Assembly: GCA_964622715.1 (NCBI GenBank) | Contig: CAZURR010000002.1 | Location: 1-64,000 of the forward strand | Direction: 5' to 3' | Length of the DNA: 64,000 nucleotides | DNA from: Hyphomicrobium_A sp964622715 | GTDB lineage: Bacteria; Pseudomonadota; Alphaproteobacteria; Rhizobiales; Hyphomicrobiaceae | Part shown: piece after piece, positions 35,439-44,412 of the stretch | Layout of the letters: each line of letters starts with the position of its first letter | Numbering within the stretch: the first letter of the stretch is position 1 | Program-made: the position numbers and the translations under genes | The notes under the pieces: model-generated | What the model was told of the DNA's origin: nothing | Seen by the model: the letters and a program-made list of their open reading frames with translations, nothing else | Databases searched by the model: none

Positions 35439-36329
35439 ATGTCCAAAACCCACACTGCAAAACGGCCAAGCGCGCGCAAGGCTCCCCGTAAAAGCCCAGC
35501 CCCTAAGGCGCCTGGCGAGCCTATCCGCATCGCCAAGGCCATAGCGCGGGCAGGGATGTGCTCGCGCCGAGAAGCTGAGCGATGGATCGGCGATGGCCGC
35601 GTCTGCGTCAACGGAAAGCTGCTAACAACCCCCGCCTTTGAGGTCGGCCCCAAAGATAAGGTTACGGTCGACGGAAAGCCGTTGCCGCAGGCAGCGCCTA
35701 TCGGCTTGTGGCGCTATTATAAGCCCAAGGGGCTCGTTACCACTCACAAGGACCCGCAAGGCCGCCCAACGGTGTTTAAGGCTCTGCCCGACGAGCTGCC
35801 ACGCGTGGTCTCTGTAGGGCGGCTCGATTTTAACAGCGAGGGCCTTCTCCTGCTTACCAACAACGGCGCGCTGGCCCGCCACATGGAGCTTCCCGCCACC
35901 GGCTGGCTTAGGCGCTACAGAGTTCGGGCGCGCGGCCGGGTCTCAATAGATCAGCTCGAGGCTCTCAAGGGCGGTGTGGAGATCGACGGCGTGCGCTACG
36001 GCCCGGTTGACGCAATGCTCGACAGCACACAAGGCGCCAACGTGTGGCTGACAATCGGCCTACGCGAGGGCAAGAACCGCGAGGTACGCCGCATCCTGGC
36101 GAGCTTGGGTTTGGAGGTGAATCGTCTGATTCGCATCTCCTACGGGCCGTTTCAGCTTTTGGACCTCAAACCGGGAACGGTCGAGCCCGTCAAGCGGCGC
36201 GTATTGGCAGACCAGCTTGGGGCGCAGATTGCAGATGCTTTGGGCTTAAACAAGCCCGTTGAGGAGGAGCGGGCCCGCCGCAAGGCGCGCGCCAAGACGC
36301 AGACCCGCAATACTGGCGAGCCCTCATGA
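35439..36329 (+). CDS. rluB: 23S rRNA pseudouridine synthase (RluB/RsuA family)
   Basis: A 296-residue pseudouridine synthase. A Lys/Pro-rich leader of about 25 residues precedes an S4 domain (IRIAKAIARAGMCSRREAER, GRVCVNGK). The catalytic region has VGRLDFNSEGLLLLTNNG with the conserved Asp, and the C-terminal part has GLREGKNREVRRILASLGL. The start at 35439 gives the family-like layout. The stop overlaps the rsmD start (ATGA). RluB versus RluE/RluF specificity rests on overall similarity. Confidence 0.9.
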   Translation: MSKTHTAKRPSARKAPRKSPAPKAPGEPIRIAKAIARAGMCSRREAERWIGDGRVCVNGKLLTTPAFEVGPKDKVTVDGKPLPQAAPIGLWRYYKPKGLVTTHKDPQGRPTVFKALPDELPRVVSVGRLDFNSEGLLLLTNNGALARHMELPATGWLRRYRVRARGRVSIDQLEALKGGVEIDGVRYGPVDAMLDSTQGANVWLTIGLREGKNREVRRILASLGLEVNRLIRISYGPFQLLDLKPGTVEPVKRRVLADQLGAQIADALGLNKPVEEERARRKARAKTQTRNTGEPS

Positions 36330-36904
36330 GGATCGTGGGAGGCAGATTTCGCGGCCGCCCGCTCGCGAGCCCCAAGCACGAAGGCTTGCGTCCGACCTCG
36401 GACCGCGTGCGCGAATCCCTGTTCAACATTCTGGAGCATGGCGTTCCCGATTTCTCGCTTGCAGGCACGCGCGTCATCGACCTTTTCGCCGGGACGGGCG
36501 CGCTCGGGCTCGAGGCCCTTTCGCGCGGCGCGGCCTTCTGCTTGTTCGTGGAGGATCAAGCAGGGGCGCGCGCGCTGATCCGCACCAACGTGGAGGCCAT
36601 GCAGCTCACCGGAAAATCGCGCATCTTTCGCCGCGATGCCACGAACCTGGGCGATGCTGGAAGGACGAGCGCGTTTGGGTTGGCGTTCCTCGACCCACCC
36701 TATGGCAGGGAGCTCGGAGAAAAAGCGCTCGGGGCGCTGGTAGGTGGCGGCTGGCTAACGCCCGGCGCCGTCGTGGTACTCGAGGAGCGCGCAGACGCCA
36801 CGGTTCAGATTCCAAACACGATCGTTGAGATCGACCGCCGCACGTATGGCGACACGCAAGTTTTGATCGCACGTTATCAAGCCAATGCTGAAGGAGTTGT
36901 TTGA
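36326..36904 (+). CDS. rsmD: 16S rRNA (guanine(966)-N(2))-methyltransferase
   Basis: A 192-residue SAM methyltransferase modifying G966 of 16S rRNA. It starts MRIVGGRFRGRPLASPK and contains RPTSDRVRESLFNIL. The SAM loop is VIDLFAGTGALGLEALSRGA and the catalytic NPPY-like motif is FLDPPYGREL. It overlaps rluB by four bases, so the two rRNA modification genes are coupled. Confidence 0.95.
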   Translation: MRIVGGRFRGRPLASPKHEGLRPTSDRVRESLFNILEHGVPDFSLAGTRVIDLFAGTGALGLEALSRGAAFCLFVEDQAGARALIRTNVEAMQLTGKSRIFRRDATNLGDAGRTSAFGLAFLDPPYGRELGEKALGALVGGGWLTPGAVVVLEERADATVQIPNTIVEIDRRTYGDTQVLIARYQANAEGVV

Positions 36905-36907
36905 CGC

Positions 36908-37114
36908 TTACGCAGGCTCAAGAGGCATGAGGATCCATAGCAGGATGTAGATCAGAATGCCGGGGAACGCCGCGGAGAGAAGCGTGACCACCACGTAGCC
37001 AAAGCGCACGAGGGTCGGATCCCAGCCAAGCCATTTGGCAAGGCCGCCGCACACGCCGGCGATCAAGGCGCCGTGGCGAACGCGAACGAGGGGATGATCT
37101 GTTGGGTCGCTCAT
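36908..37114 (-). CDS. PspC domain membrane protein
   Basis: A 68-residue product that is a lone PspC domain. VRVRHGALIAGVCGGLAKWL is the hallmark, with a membrane span from about residue 35 (VRFGYVVVTLLSAAFPGILIY to ILMPLEPA). PspC domains sense envelope stress at the inner membrane in phage-shock systems, but no other psp gene is nearby. The ATG at 37114 (MSDPTDHP) fits the family. It ends four bases after the rsmD stop in convergent orientation. Confidence 0.82.
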   Translation of the reverse strand: MSDPTDHPLVRVRHGALIAGVCGGLAKWLGWDPTLVRFGYVVVTLLSAAFPGILIYILLWILMPLEPA

Positions 37115-37222
37115 GTCGGCAGACAAGATAGGCAACGTCGCGCTGTTGGCAAGTCCGCATCGTCCGACAACGCCATTGTGGACCAAGCGCATCAGGGCAA
37201 GCGAGAGTTGTATCGAGCCCGT

Positions 37223-39019
37223 TTAGCGCCGGCCGAACAGGCGTTCGATGTCTGCAAGCTTCAATTCCACGTACGTCGGCCGGCCATGATTGCACTGGCC
37301 CGAATAGGGCGTCGCCTCCATATCGCGCAGCAGCGCGTTCATTTCCTCTGCCGTTAAGCGCCGCCCAGCGCGCACGCTGCCATGGCAAGCAAGCGTCGCA
37401 CACACCGCCTCCAAGCGCTCTTTCAGCGCCAAACCTTCGCCCTCGCCGGTGATGTCAGCTGCGAGATCCTTCACCAGGCCTGTCACATCGGTCTCGCCCA
37501 GGAGGGCCGGCACCTCGCGTATAGCGACCGCGCCTGCGCCGAAAGGCTCAAGCATGAGACCCAGTTCGGCCAGCTCGTCAGCCTTTTCGCCGAGTGCGGC
37601 CGCTTCCTCGTCTGAAAGCTCGACGACCGCCGGCATCAACAGCCCTTGCCGCGCAACGCCACCAGCGGCGAGCATCGCCTTCATGCGCTCATAGACGAGG
37701 CGCTCATGCGCTGCGTGTTGATCGACGATGATGACCGACTCGCGCGTCTGCGCGACAATGTACGTCTGGTGCAACTGCGCCCGTGCGGCACCAAGCGGCC
37801 GATCGAGAAGCTCTTGCGCGGCCGGATCGACGCCGGCGCTTGCATCTGCGCTTGGACTTGCGAAGACCTCGAACGGCGCCTGCATGGCTTCAGCGAGGCC
37901 GTACGACATGTTGGGCTGCGAATTGCCATAGGACGGCACCCGCCCGGCCGGTCGCTCAAACGGTACGATGTTGGGCTTGAGTTCCTCCAACGTCGCCGCC
38001 CCGCCACCGGCCGATGCCCGGTGCCCGGCGGCATGCAAGGCGGCAGCGAGCGCATTGACGATCAACGAGCGCACGCGACCGGCATCGCGGAAGCGTACTT
38101 CGATCTTGGCGGGGTGCACATTGACGTCGACCTCCGCAGGCGGAAGCGTGACGAAGAGCGCCAGAAGCGGGTGGCGACCGCGCGGGATCAGATCGCCGTA
38201 AGCCGCGCGCACGGCGCCGACGAGTAGCTTGTCCTTGACCGGCCGGCCGTTGACGAACAGGAACTGCTGTGTGGTGTCGGGCCGATGCAGCGTCGGCAGG
38301 CCAGCAAAGCCTGAAACGGCGACCGTTTCGCGCGCACCCGCAATTGCGAGTGCATCGGCCATAAACTCGCGCCCCATGATTCGCCCCAGCCGCCTCAGAA
38401 GGCCCTCGGGGCCTGCATCGTCGCGCGGAAACCGCAAGCCGGTGCGCTCCCCCGTAGTCAAAGTAAAACCCACCTCGGCGTGCGCCATGGCTTGCCGCTT
38501 CACCACTTCCGAGACAGCCTGATTCTCGGCGCGCTCGGATTTGACGAATTTGAGCCGCGCGGGAACGTTTGCGAAGAGATCGCGCACCTCAACACGCGTG
38601 CCGGGGTTGCCGGCCGCCGGCTTGGGGCCATCCTTCGCACCGCGATCGACGATGATGGAAAAGGCGTCTTCGGCGCCTTGAGCACGCGACAAGACCTCGA
38701 GCCGGGCAATAGATCCAATTGAGGGCAGTGCCTCACCGCGAAAGCCCAGCGTTTGAATCGCAAAGAGGTCTTCTTCGGAAAGCTTGGAGGTGGCGTGCCG
38801 TTCGACACAGAGGGTGAGATCTTGCCGGTTCATCCCTGAGCCGTCGTCGCTCACGCGGATGAGTGCCAGACCGCCTGACGCGGTGACGACTTCGATCTCG
38901 GTTGCGCCCGCATCGATAGCGTTCTCGACGAGCTCTTTGACGACGCTCGCCGGTCGCTCGACGACCTCGCCCGCAGCGATGCGATTGACTGTCTCAGGCG
39001 AAAGCTGGCGGATCGCCAT
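37223..39019 (-). CDS. mutL: DNA mismatch repair protein MutL
   Basis: A 598-residue GHKL ATPase that links MutS recognition to strand incision. The N-terminal motifs are ELVENAIDAGAT near residue 31, SDDGSGM near residue 57, and TLGFRGEALPSIGS near residue 90. The C-terminal dimerisation domain (about residues 410-598) has VDQHAAHERLVYERM and the late ACHGSVRAGRRLTAEEM. The ACHGSVRAGRRL segment (near residue 547) and a terminal CNHGRPTYVEL supply cysteine/histidine residues typical of MutL proteins with endonuclease features. Confidence 0.96.
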   Translation of the reverse strand: MAIRQLSPETVNRIAAGEVVERPASVVKELVENAIDAGATEIEVVTASGGLALIRVSDDGSGMNRQDLTLCVERHATSKLSEEDLFAIQTLGFRGEALPSIGSIARLEVLSRAQGAEDAFSIIVDRGAKDGPKPAAGNPGTRVEVRDLFANVPARLKFVKSERAENQAVSEVVKRQAMAHAEVGFTLTTGERTGLRFPRDDAGPEGLLRRLGRIMGREFMADALAIAGARETVAVSGFAGLPTLHRPDTTQQFLFVNGRPVKDKLLVGAVRAAYGDLIPRGRHPLLALFVTLPPAEVDVNVHPAKIEVRFRDAGRVRSLIVNALAAALHAAGHRASAGGGAATLEELKPNIVPFERPAGRVPSYGNSQPNMSYGLAEAMQAPFEVFASPSADASAGVDPAAQELLDRPLGAARAQLHQTYIVAQTRESVIIVDQHAAHERLVYERMKAMLAAGGVARQGLLMPAVVELSDEEAAALGEKADELAELGLMLEPFGAGAVAIREVPALLGETDVTGLVKDLAADITGEGEGLALKERLEAVCATLACHGSVRAGRRLTAEEMNALLRDMEATPYSGQCNHGRPTYVELKLADIERLFGRR

Positions 39020-39144
39020 GGCTGCCCCTCCCCTATTTGGGCGCCAAGCTAGCGCATTCGCCGATTCGCTGTCAGCGAGCCTGTGTATAGCCCTACAGCA
39101 CCGCCATTTTGGTGGGGACTTGGCGAGCGGAGACCTAGGCCGAA

Positions 39145-40518
39145 TTAGCCCTTCTTGGCATCCAGAAAGGTCGGTTTGCCGACGATCGTCACAATGAGAT
39201 CGTCAGTCTCCAAGAGGCGCTTAGCCACCCGCTTCACGTCTTCGAGCGTCACCGCAGCCATCATGGCGTTGCGGTTGTCGATGTACTCAGGTCCGAAGTC
39301 ATCCATGCGCAGCCCCAGAAGCTGCGTGGCGATCTTGGCGTTGGTATCGAAGCGCAGCGGATAGGAGCCAATCAGATATTTCTTTGCGTTGTCGAGTTCT
39401 GTCTGGGTGGGGCCGTTGTCGGCCATCTGCTTGAGTTCGTCGCGAATGACATCAAGCGATTCGCCGATCGCTTCGTTACGCGTCGCCACGCTGCCGGAGA
39501 AGATGGACGCGTGGTGATAGGGATAAACGTAGGTGTAGACCGAGTAGGCAAGGCCGCGCTTCTCACGCACCTCCTCCATGAGCTTTGAAGCAAAGCCGCC
39601 GCCACCCAGGATGTGATTGAGCACGAAGGCAGGAATGAAATCGGGGTCCTTGCGCTCCATGGCCCCGAGCCCGAAGACCGCCACCGATTGTGGCACATTC
39701 ATCTCGACAACCTTTTGCCGGCCACCGGCGACGGGGCTCGTCTTCGACACAGCAGCAAGATCAGCGGTGGCGGGTAGATCGCCGAAAACTTCATCGAGTA
39801 GCGCGCCGAGTTGTTCGGCATTGATGTCGCCAACAACGACAACCTTCAGCGTATCCTTGGCGAAGGTGCGCTTGCGGTAAGCCTCCAAGTCATCGCCGCT
39901 GATCTTGGCAACAGTCTCCTGGGTGCCGGCAGAGGGGCGGGCATAGGGATGGCCTTCAAAGGCAACGGCATACCATTCATTGAGGGCCACCTTCTCGGGA
40001 TTGCGTGCCGCGTAGACCAGGGCTGCATGCAACTGCTGGCGAATGCGCTCCACCGCATCCGCGTCGAAACGCGGGCTGTTGATGGCGAGCTTCAATAGCT
40101 TGGCGGCCTCGTCGCGATTGGCGGTAAGCGTCTCAAAATTCCCATAGAACGCATCCTTGGCGTCTTCATAACGCATGCGCATGGAGATCTCCTCCATGCG
40201 CTCCTGAAATTCACGGGACTTCAGATCGCCGGCGCCTTCGTCGAGCATTGCGGAGAGAAAGTTAGCGATCCCCTCTTGCCCCACAGGGTCCTGCGAGCTT
40301 CCGCCCTCGAATGCGAAGCGCATGGCCATCATGGGGACGCTGTGCTCTTCGACAAGCCAGGCCTCAATGCCGCCGGGGCTTTTCATGGTTTGGATTTTCA
40401 TGGCGTGTGCAGGCCCGCTGAGCGTGGTGAGAAAGGCAGCGATAAAAGCGGCAAGCGGCGCTGCCGTCAAAGCACGCAGACGCGCGCGCCTTGCGCCGAA
40501 CCAACTATTAGGGATCAT
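39145..40518 (-). CDS. M16 family peptidase-like protein, inactive partner
   Basis: A 457-residue exported M16-fold protein. The N-terminus is a signal peptide (LTAAPLAAFIAAFLTTLSG, cleavage after AHA). The zinc motif HxxEH is absent: the equivalent position reads IANFLSAMLDEGAGD. The C-terminal M16 domain is intact (GGGGFASKLMEEVREKRGLAYSVYTY). It lies 24 bases after an active M16 gene on the same strand. Such active/inactive pairs form heterodimeric periplasmic proteases resembling the mitochondrial processing peptidase. An ATG at 40536 is an alternative start. Confidence 0.87.
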   Translation of the reverse strand: MIPNSWFGARRARLRALTAAPLAAFIAAFLTTLSGPAHAMKIQTMKSPGGIEAWLVEEHSVPMMAMRFAFEGGSSQDPVGQEGIANFLSAMLDEGAGDLKSREFQERMEEISMRMRYEDAKDAFYGNFETLTANRDEAAKLLKLAINSPRFDADAVERIRQQLHAALVYAARNPEKVALNEWYAVAFEGHPYARPSAGTQETVAKISGDDLEAYRKRTFAKDTLKVVVVGDINAEQLGALLDEVFGDLPATADLAAVSKTSPVAGGRQKVVEMNVPQSVAVFGLGAMERKDPDFIPAFVLNHILGGGGFASKLMEEVREKRGLAYSVYTYVYPYHHASIFSGSVATRNEAIGESLDVIRDELKQMADNGPTQTELDNAKKYLIGSYPLRFDTNAKIATQLLGLRMDDFGPEYIDNRNAMMAAVTLEDVKRVAKRLLETDDLIVTIVGKPTFLDAKKG

Positions 40519-40542
40519 GGCATGACCTTTGGGCAATGGGCT

Positions 40543-41933
40543 TCACGAGCGCGAGTGGACGGCTGGCTGCTTGGCATTCTTGACGCCGTCGCCGCTGCCT
40601 TCGGCGGCCTCCGGCAAAAGCCAGCCGGTGACCGAACGGCGCATATCGAGATACTTATCTGCTACTCTTTGCAAATCCTCGAGGGTGACCTTCGAGATCG
40701 CATCCGGCCAGCCTTCGACGTCTTTCACCGTGCGCCCGACTGAAAGAGCCCAGCCGTAACGGCGGGCTAGTCTGGCCTGATTGTCACTGTCGTAGATAAG
40801 GTCGGCAAGAAATTTCTTCTTGGCGCGCTCAAGCTCGGCCGGCGTGACGCCGTTGGTGCGCACGTCATCCAACACCTCATCGACCTTCTCCTCGATCTGA
40901 TCGAGGCCAACACCTTCCGCGGCCACGGCGTAGACTGAAATGGTACCGCTATCGAGACCCCAGCCGGAGTATTCGCCACCACTCGTTGCCGCGATCTTTT
41001 CATCGACGACCAGCTTCTTGTAGAGTCGGCTGGTTGCGCCGTCGGCAATAATCGTGAAGAGCAGATCGAGGGCTTCGGCCTCACCGGGCTCCCCTGTCAC
41101 GTAGCTCGGTGTGACGTAGTAACGGTGAAAGGATGCATTGCCGGCCCTCGGGTCCTTGTACTCCAGCCGGCGCGCGGCGATGTAGGGCGGCTCCTCAGGG
41201 CGCTCACGATGATTGACCTCAGGGTTCGCGGGGATCTTGCCGTATGTCTCTTCGGCAAGAGTCTTGACTTCTTCGTGGCTAACGTCGCCAGCCACGACAA
41301 GGATTGCGTTGTTGGGCGCATAGAAATGCTTGTAGAAGCGCATCGCGTCCTCGCGCGATAGCTTCTTCATCTCATGCCCCCAACCGATAACCGGAATGCC
41401 GTAAGGGTGCGACCGGTACAGTGTGGCTGACATCTGCTCATCAAGCAGTGCACTGGGGTTGTTTTCGATGCGCGAGCGGCGCTCCTCCATAATCACGTTG
41501 CGCTCCACGAGCACCTCGTCCTCGGTCAGCCGCAAATTGACCATGCGGTCGGCTTCCATCTCCATCAGCGTCGCGAGCTGCCCCTTGGCGATGCGCTGGT
41601 GGTAGGACGTTGCGTCCTGACCGGTGAAGGCATTGTCTTGGCCACCCAGGCGCGAAATTATCTTGGAGAATTCTCCAATCGCGATCTTGTCGGTCGACTT
41701 GAACATCAAGTGCTCAAGGAAGTGCGCAATCCCTGACACACCCTTGGGTTCGTCGGCGGCGCCGACCTTGTACCAGACCATGTGGGTCACGACGGGCGCA
41801 CGGTGATCAGGGATCACGATCACTTGCATGCCGTTGGATAATTTGAATTCACTGGCGCGGATTTGCGCTTGGGCGGGGAGCGTGTGGAGCGTTGAAGCGA
41901 GCATCATCGAAAGCGCCATTGATAGGGTTGAAA
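40543..41933 (-). CDS. M16 family zinc peptidase, active partner (5' end in scaffold gap)
   Basis: The visible part encodes about 463 residues of an exported M16 metallopeptidase. A signal peptide end (LSMMLASTLHTLPAQAQ) is seen, so only the first few residues and the start codon are lost in the N run at 41934-42033. The inverted zinc motif HFLEH lies in GIAHFLEHLMFKST, with the downstream Glu in EDEVLVERNVIMEERRSR. The C-terminal domain includes VVDEKIAATSGGEYSGWG. It pairs with the inactive M16 protein that follows. Confidence 0.92.
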
Positions 41934-42033
41934 NNNNNNNNNNNNNNNNNNNNNNNNNNNNNNNNNNNNNNNNNNNNNNNNNNNNNNNNNNNNNNNNNNN
42001 NNNNNNNNNNNNNNNNNNNNNNNNNNNNNNNNN
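41934..42033. other. Scaffold gap of 100 N
   Basis: Exactly 100 N, so the true length is unknown. It covers the start of the M16 peptidase gene and the upstream region of hsp20, hence both promoters of this divergent pair are missing. Confidence 0.99.
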
Positions 42034-42037
42034 CCGC

Positions 42038-42475
42038 ATGACACGTCTATCCGTGCTCTCAAGCCCGTTGTTGCTGGGCTTCGAAGAGCTTGAACGCCTG
42101 GTCGACCGCGCCAGTAAGGGCGCTGGCGACGGCTACCCGCCCTACAACATCGAGCGCGTCACCAACGCGAACGGAGAAACGGACCTGCTGCGCATTACGC
42201 TCGCAGTGGCCGGATTCACACGCGATAACCTCGAAATCACGCTGGAAGATCAACAGCTCACCATCCGTGGTAAACAATATGAGGAAAAGTCTCGCGAGTT
42301 TCTCTACCGTGGGATCGCGGCGCGCCAATTCAGCCGCACATTCGTACTTGCAGAGGGAATCGAGGTAGATTCGGCAGATCTGTCGAATGGCCTGCTCGCA
42401 ATCGACTTGAAGCGCCTAGAGCCAGAGCACTTGGTACGGACGATTGAGATCGGCGACAGAAAATCGCGTTCCTGA
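42038..42475 (+). CDS. Hsp20-family small heat shock protein
   Basis: A 145-residue alpha-crystallin-type chaperone that holds unfolding proteins in large oligomers. The ACD core includes LRITLAVAGFTRDNLEITLE, DQQLTIRGKQ and SREFLYRGIAARQFSRTFVL, close to the IbpA/HspA class. The ATG at 42038 is only four bases from the scaffold gap, so its promoter, and any RNA thermometer before it, cannot be seen. DUF1150 follows on the same strand after 133 bases containing two hairpins. Confidence 0.92.
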   Translation: MTRLSVLSSPLLLGFEELERLVDRASKGAGDGYPPYNIERVTNANGETDLLRITLAVAGFTRDNLEITLEDQQLTIRGKQYEEKSREFLYRGIAARQFSRTFVLAEGIEVDSADLSNGLLAIDLKRLEPEHLVRTIEIGDRKSRS

Positions 42476-42489
42476 TCGTTATCTGAAAA

Positions 42490-42523
42490 AGACCCTTATT
42501 CGATGTTTTGCTTTTAAGGGTCT
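42490..42523 (+). other. Hairpin 1 between hsp20 and DUF1150
   Basis: AGACCCTTA (42490-42498) is perfectly complementary to TAAGGGTCT (42515-42523) around a 16-base T-rich loop. It begins 15 bases after the hsp20 stop. It is not followed by a U tract, so it is more likely an mRNA-stability or processing element than a plain terminator. Confidence 0.5.
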
Positions 42524-42532
42524 GCCACAAGA

Positions 42533-42564
42533 GATCTGGAAATTACGGCTACCGTACCCAGATC
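42533..42564 (+). other. Hairpin 2 between hsp20 and DUF1150
   Basis: GATCTGG (42533-42539) pairs with CCAGATC (42558-42564). Inside, TACGG (42544-42548) pairs with CCGTA (42552-42556) around the triloop CTA, separated by an asymmetric internal loop. It ends about 30 bases before the DUF1150 ribosome site and lacks a U tract. Confidence 0.5.
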
Positions 42565-42608
42565 AAAGTATGGACGCGCCGGGCCCCACTTGAAGGAGGA
42601 GCAGCGTC

Positions 42609-42878
42609 ATGACCGAAGTTGAGAAGATGACCGACGATCGAATTGTCATGACTGAGCACGAGTTTGCCACCCTGGGTGGCGGCGTGGTTGCTTACATCAA
42701 GACGCTGACCTCCGATGAGGCCAGCCGCATGTTCCCTGCTGTCACGGGACTGCCCGAAGGCATCAACCTTTTCTCGCTTCATGCTGCAGACGGCACACCG
42801 CTGGCGCTGACCGACACGAAACAGGCTGCTATCGGTCATGCGATCGATGACGACTTGCAGATCGCTGGCGTGCACTAA
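42609..42878 (+). CDS. DUF1150 family protein
   Basis: An 89-residue protein matching DUF1150: TEHEFATLGGGVVAYIK, then LPEGINLFSLHAADGTPLAL, ending in TKQAAIGHAIDDDL. The family is alphaproteobacterial, of unknown function, and is recurrently found beside hsp20, suggesting a role with that chaperone. A strong GAAGGAGGAG precedes the ATG. An intrinsic terminator follows at 42920. Confidence 0.87.
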   Translation: MTEVEKMTDDRIVMTEHEFATLGGGVVAYIKTLTSDEASRMFPAVTGLPEGINLFSLHAADGTPLALTDTKQAAIGHAIDDDLQIAGVH

Positions 42879-42919
42879 GGCGCCGCAGCCAACGGACTAT
42901 TTGCGAATGTTGCTTTTAG

Positions 42920-42942
42920 GGCCTCGCCGTTATGGCGAGGCC
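42920..42942 (+). terminator. Intrinsic terminator after DUF1150
   Basis: GGCCTCGCC (42920-42928) pairs perfectly with GGCGAGGCC (42934-42942) around GTTAT and is followed by TTTG. On the other strand it is followed by CTAAAAGC. It sits between the convergent DUF1150 and NDUFA9-like genes and may serve both. Confidence 0.75.
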
Positions 42943-42965
42943 TTTGTGCATCCAGGACCCGCGAT

Positions 42966-43949
42966 CTAGCTGCGGTAAGCGGCAAACTGACCGCGCGGGC
43001 GGAAGCGTTCCAAATATGTGGGAACGATCGCCGACACGCCGTTCGGCCTGGCAATGCCAAGAGCGGCAATACTGCGCTTTTCCGATTTTGCTCGTTCGCT
43101 GACGACGTTGTCCTGCTGCAGCAAACGCACCTGATCGAAGGTGATCGGTCGCAAGCTGTTTGGCAGGGGCCAAGTCAGTATGGCCTGCAGCTTGGTCAGC
43201 CAGAACGGCATCGGCAAATAAGCGCGCGGTCTCTCAGTCCAATCTTGCACCAGATCGAGAAGCTCGCGGAAGCTGAACACCTCAGGACCACCGATCTCGT
43301 AGACGGTGCCCGGCTTGGCCGCACCGTCGATTGCGGCAGCAATCGCTGCTCCCAAGTCGCCAACGAAAACCGGTTGGAACCGCGTTTTGCCCCCGCCAAT
43401 CAGAGGCAGGAATGGCGAAATCCGCGCCATCGCCGCGAAGCGGTTAAAGAACTCGTCGTCCGGCCCGAACACGATGGAGGGGCGCAAAATGATCGCATCG
43501 GGAAACTCTCCCAGCACGGCGGCTTCGCCCTCGCCCTTTGTGCGCGCATAGCGCGAAGACGACTTCGGGTCAGCGCCGATGGCCGAAATGTGAACGAGCC
43601 TTTTGACACCGGCATTGCGCGCAGCCTTCGCGATGGCTCGCGCGCCATCGACGTGGAGGGCGCGAAAGTTTTGCCGGCCGCTGCTCACCAGCACACCAAC
43701 AGCGTTGACCACGGCCCGCGAACCCATCATCGCGTGCTGTACGGAGTCGGGATAGCGAAGGTTCGCCTGCACCGGGAAGATCTGGCCAACGGCACCAGAC
43801 GTCTGCAGGAAAACCGCCAATTCGGGGCGACGCACGGCAGCGCGCACCCGCCAGCCATTCTTTGCCAGCGCCGCGACTGCGTATCGGCCTACGAAGCCTG
43901 AACCACCGAAGACGGTTGCCAGCCCCTTGTCGTCGAGACGATCCGACAT
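42966..43949 (-). CDS. Complex I NDUFA9-like NAD(P)-binding protein
   Basis: A 327-residue atypical short-chain dehydrogenase resembling the 39-kDa NDUFA9 subunit of complex I. The nucleotide loop is ATVFGGSGFVGRY near residue 15. Other family segments are VVNAVGVLVSSGRQNFRALH, VKRLVHISAIGAD, ILRPSIVFGPDDEFFNRFA and YEIGGPEVFSFRELL. The ATG at 43949 follows GGGAG. The free-standing alphaproteobacterial protein is related to the mitochondrial subunit; whether it binds complex I here is unknown. Confidence 0.88.
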   Translation of the reverse strand: MSDRLDDKGLATVFGGSGFVGRYAVAALAKNGWRVRAAVRRPELAVFLQTSGAVGQIFPVQANLRYPDSVQHAMMGSRAVVNAVGVLVSSGRQNFRALHVDGARAIAKAARNAGVKRLVHISAIGADPKSSSRYARTKGEGEAAVLGEFPDAIILRPSIVFGPDDEFFNRFAAMARISPFLPLIGGGKTRFQPVFVGDLGAAIAAAIDGAAKPGTVYEIGGPEVFSFRELLDLVQDWTERPRAYLPMPFWLTKLQAILTWPLPNSLRPITFDQVRLLQQDNVVSERAKSEKRSIAALGIARPNGVSAIVPTYLERFRPRGQFAAYRS

Positions 43950-44038
43950 TGCGCGCTCCCTATCGCTCAAGCTCAACTTAATAGAGACACAAGGCATACA
44001 CGATCGCCAGCAGCCCTGTGAAGCCAGGCACGGCGCAA

Positions 44039-44067
44039 TTGACAAGAACGGCAGTGCTCTCTAACTC
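44039..44067 (+). promoter_or_regulatory. Candidate promoter for tRNA-Leu
   Basis: A perfect -35 TTGACA (44039-44044) is followed by a 17-base spacer and TAACTC (44062-44067), a weak -10. This would start transcription about five bases before the tRNA at 44079. Confidence 0.45.
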
Positions 44068-44078
44068 ATCGCGTTCGT

Positions 44079-44165
44079 GCCCAGGTGGCGGAATTGGTAG
44101 ACGCACTAGCTTCAGGTGCTAGCGCTCGCAAGGGCGTGGAGGTTCGAGTCCTCTCCTGGGCACCA
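44079..44165 (+). tRNA. tRNA-Leu (anticodon CAG)
   Basis: The 87 bases fold as a class II tRNA with acceptor arms GCCCAGG and CCTGGGC. The anticodon loop TTCAGGT between CTAGC and GCTAG gives anticodon CAG. A long variable arm (CGCTCGCAAGGGCG) and T arm GGTTCGAGTCC follow, and the 3' CCA is encoded. It reads the leucine codon CUG. Confidence 0.96.
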
Positions 44166-44412
44166 AGCCTTCCCTAATAAGGCCTTCGCCGCCGTTGACC
44201 GGCCTTCGCACTCAGCACTCCTCGTCCGCGCCGTCAGGCGCCTCCTTAGACGGCCGCATCTCTCGTTGCGCGTAGCCCGACGCATGGCGCCGCTTGCCAT
44301 CTCTTGGCTAAGCCGGTACACAGTCCGCGTAAGCTTCCATAAATAGTTGTTGTGTATCAGTGGCTTGCCTGCGGACCACTGGATCAGGATCGGGAAACTC
44401 AACGCAAGACCA

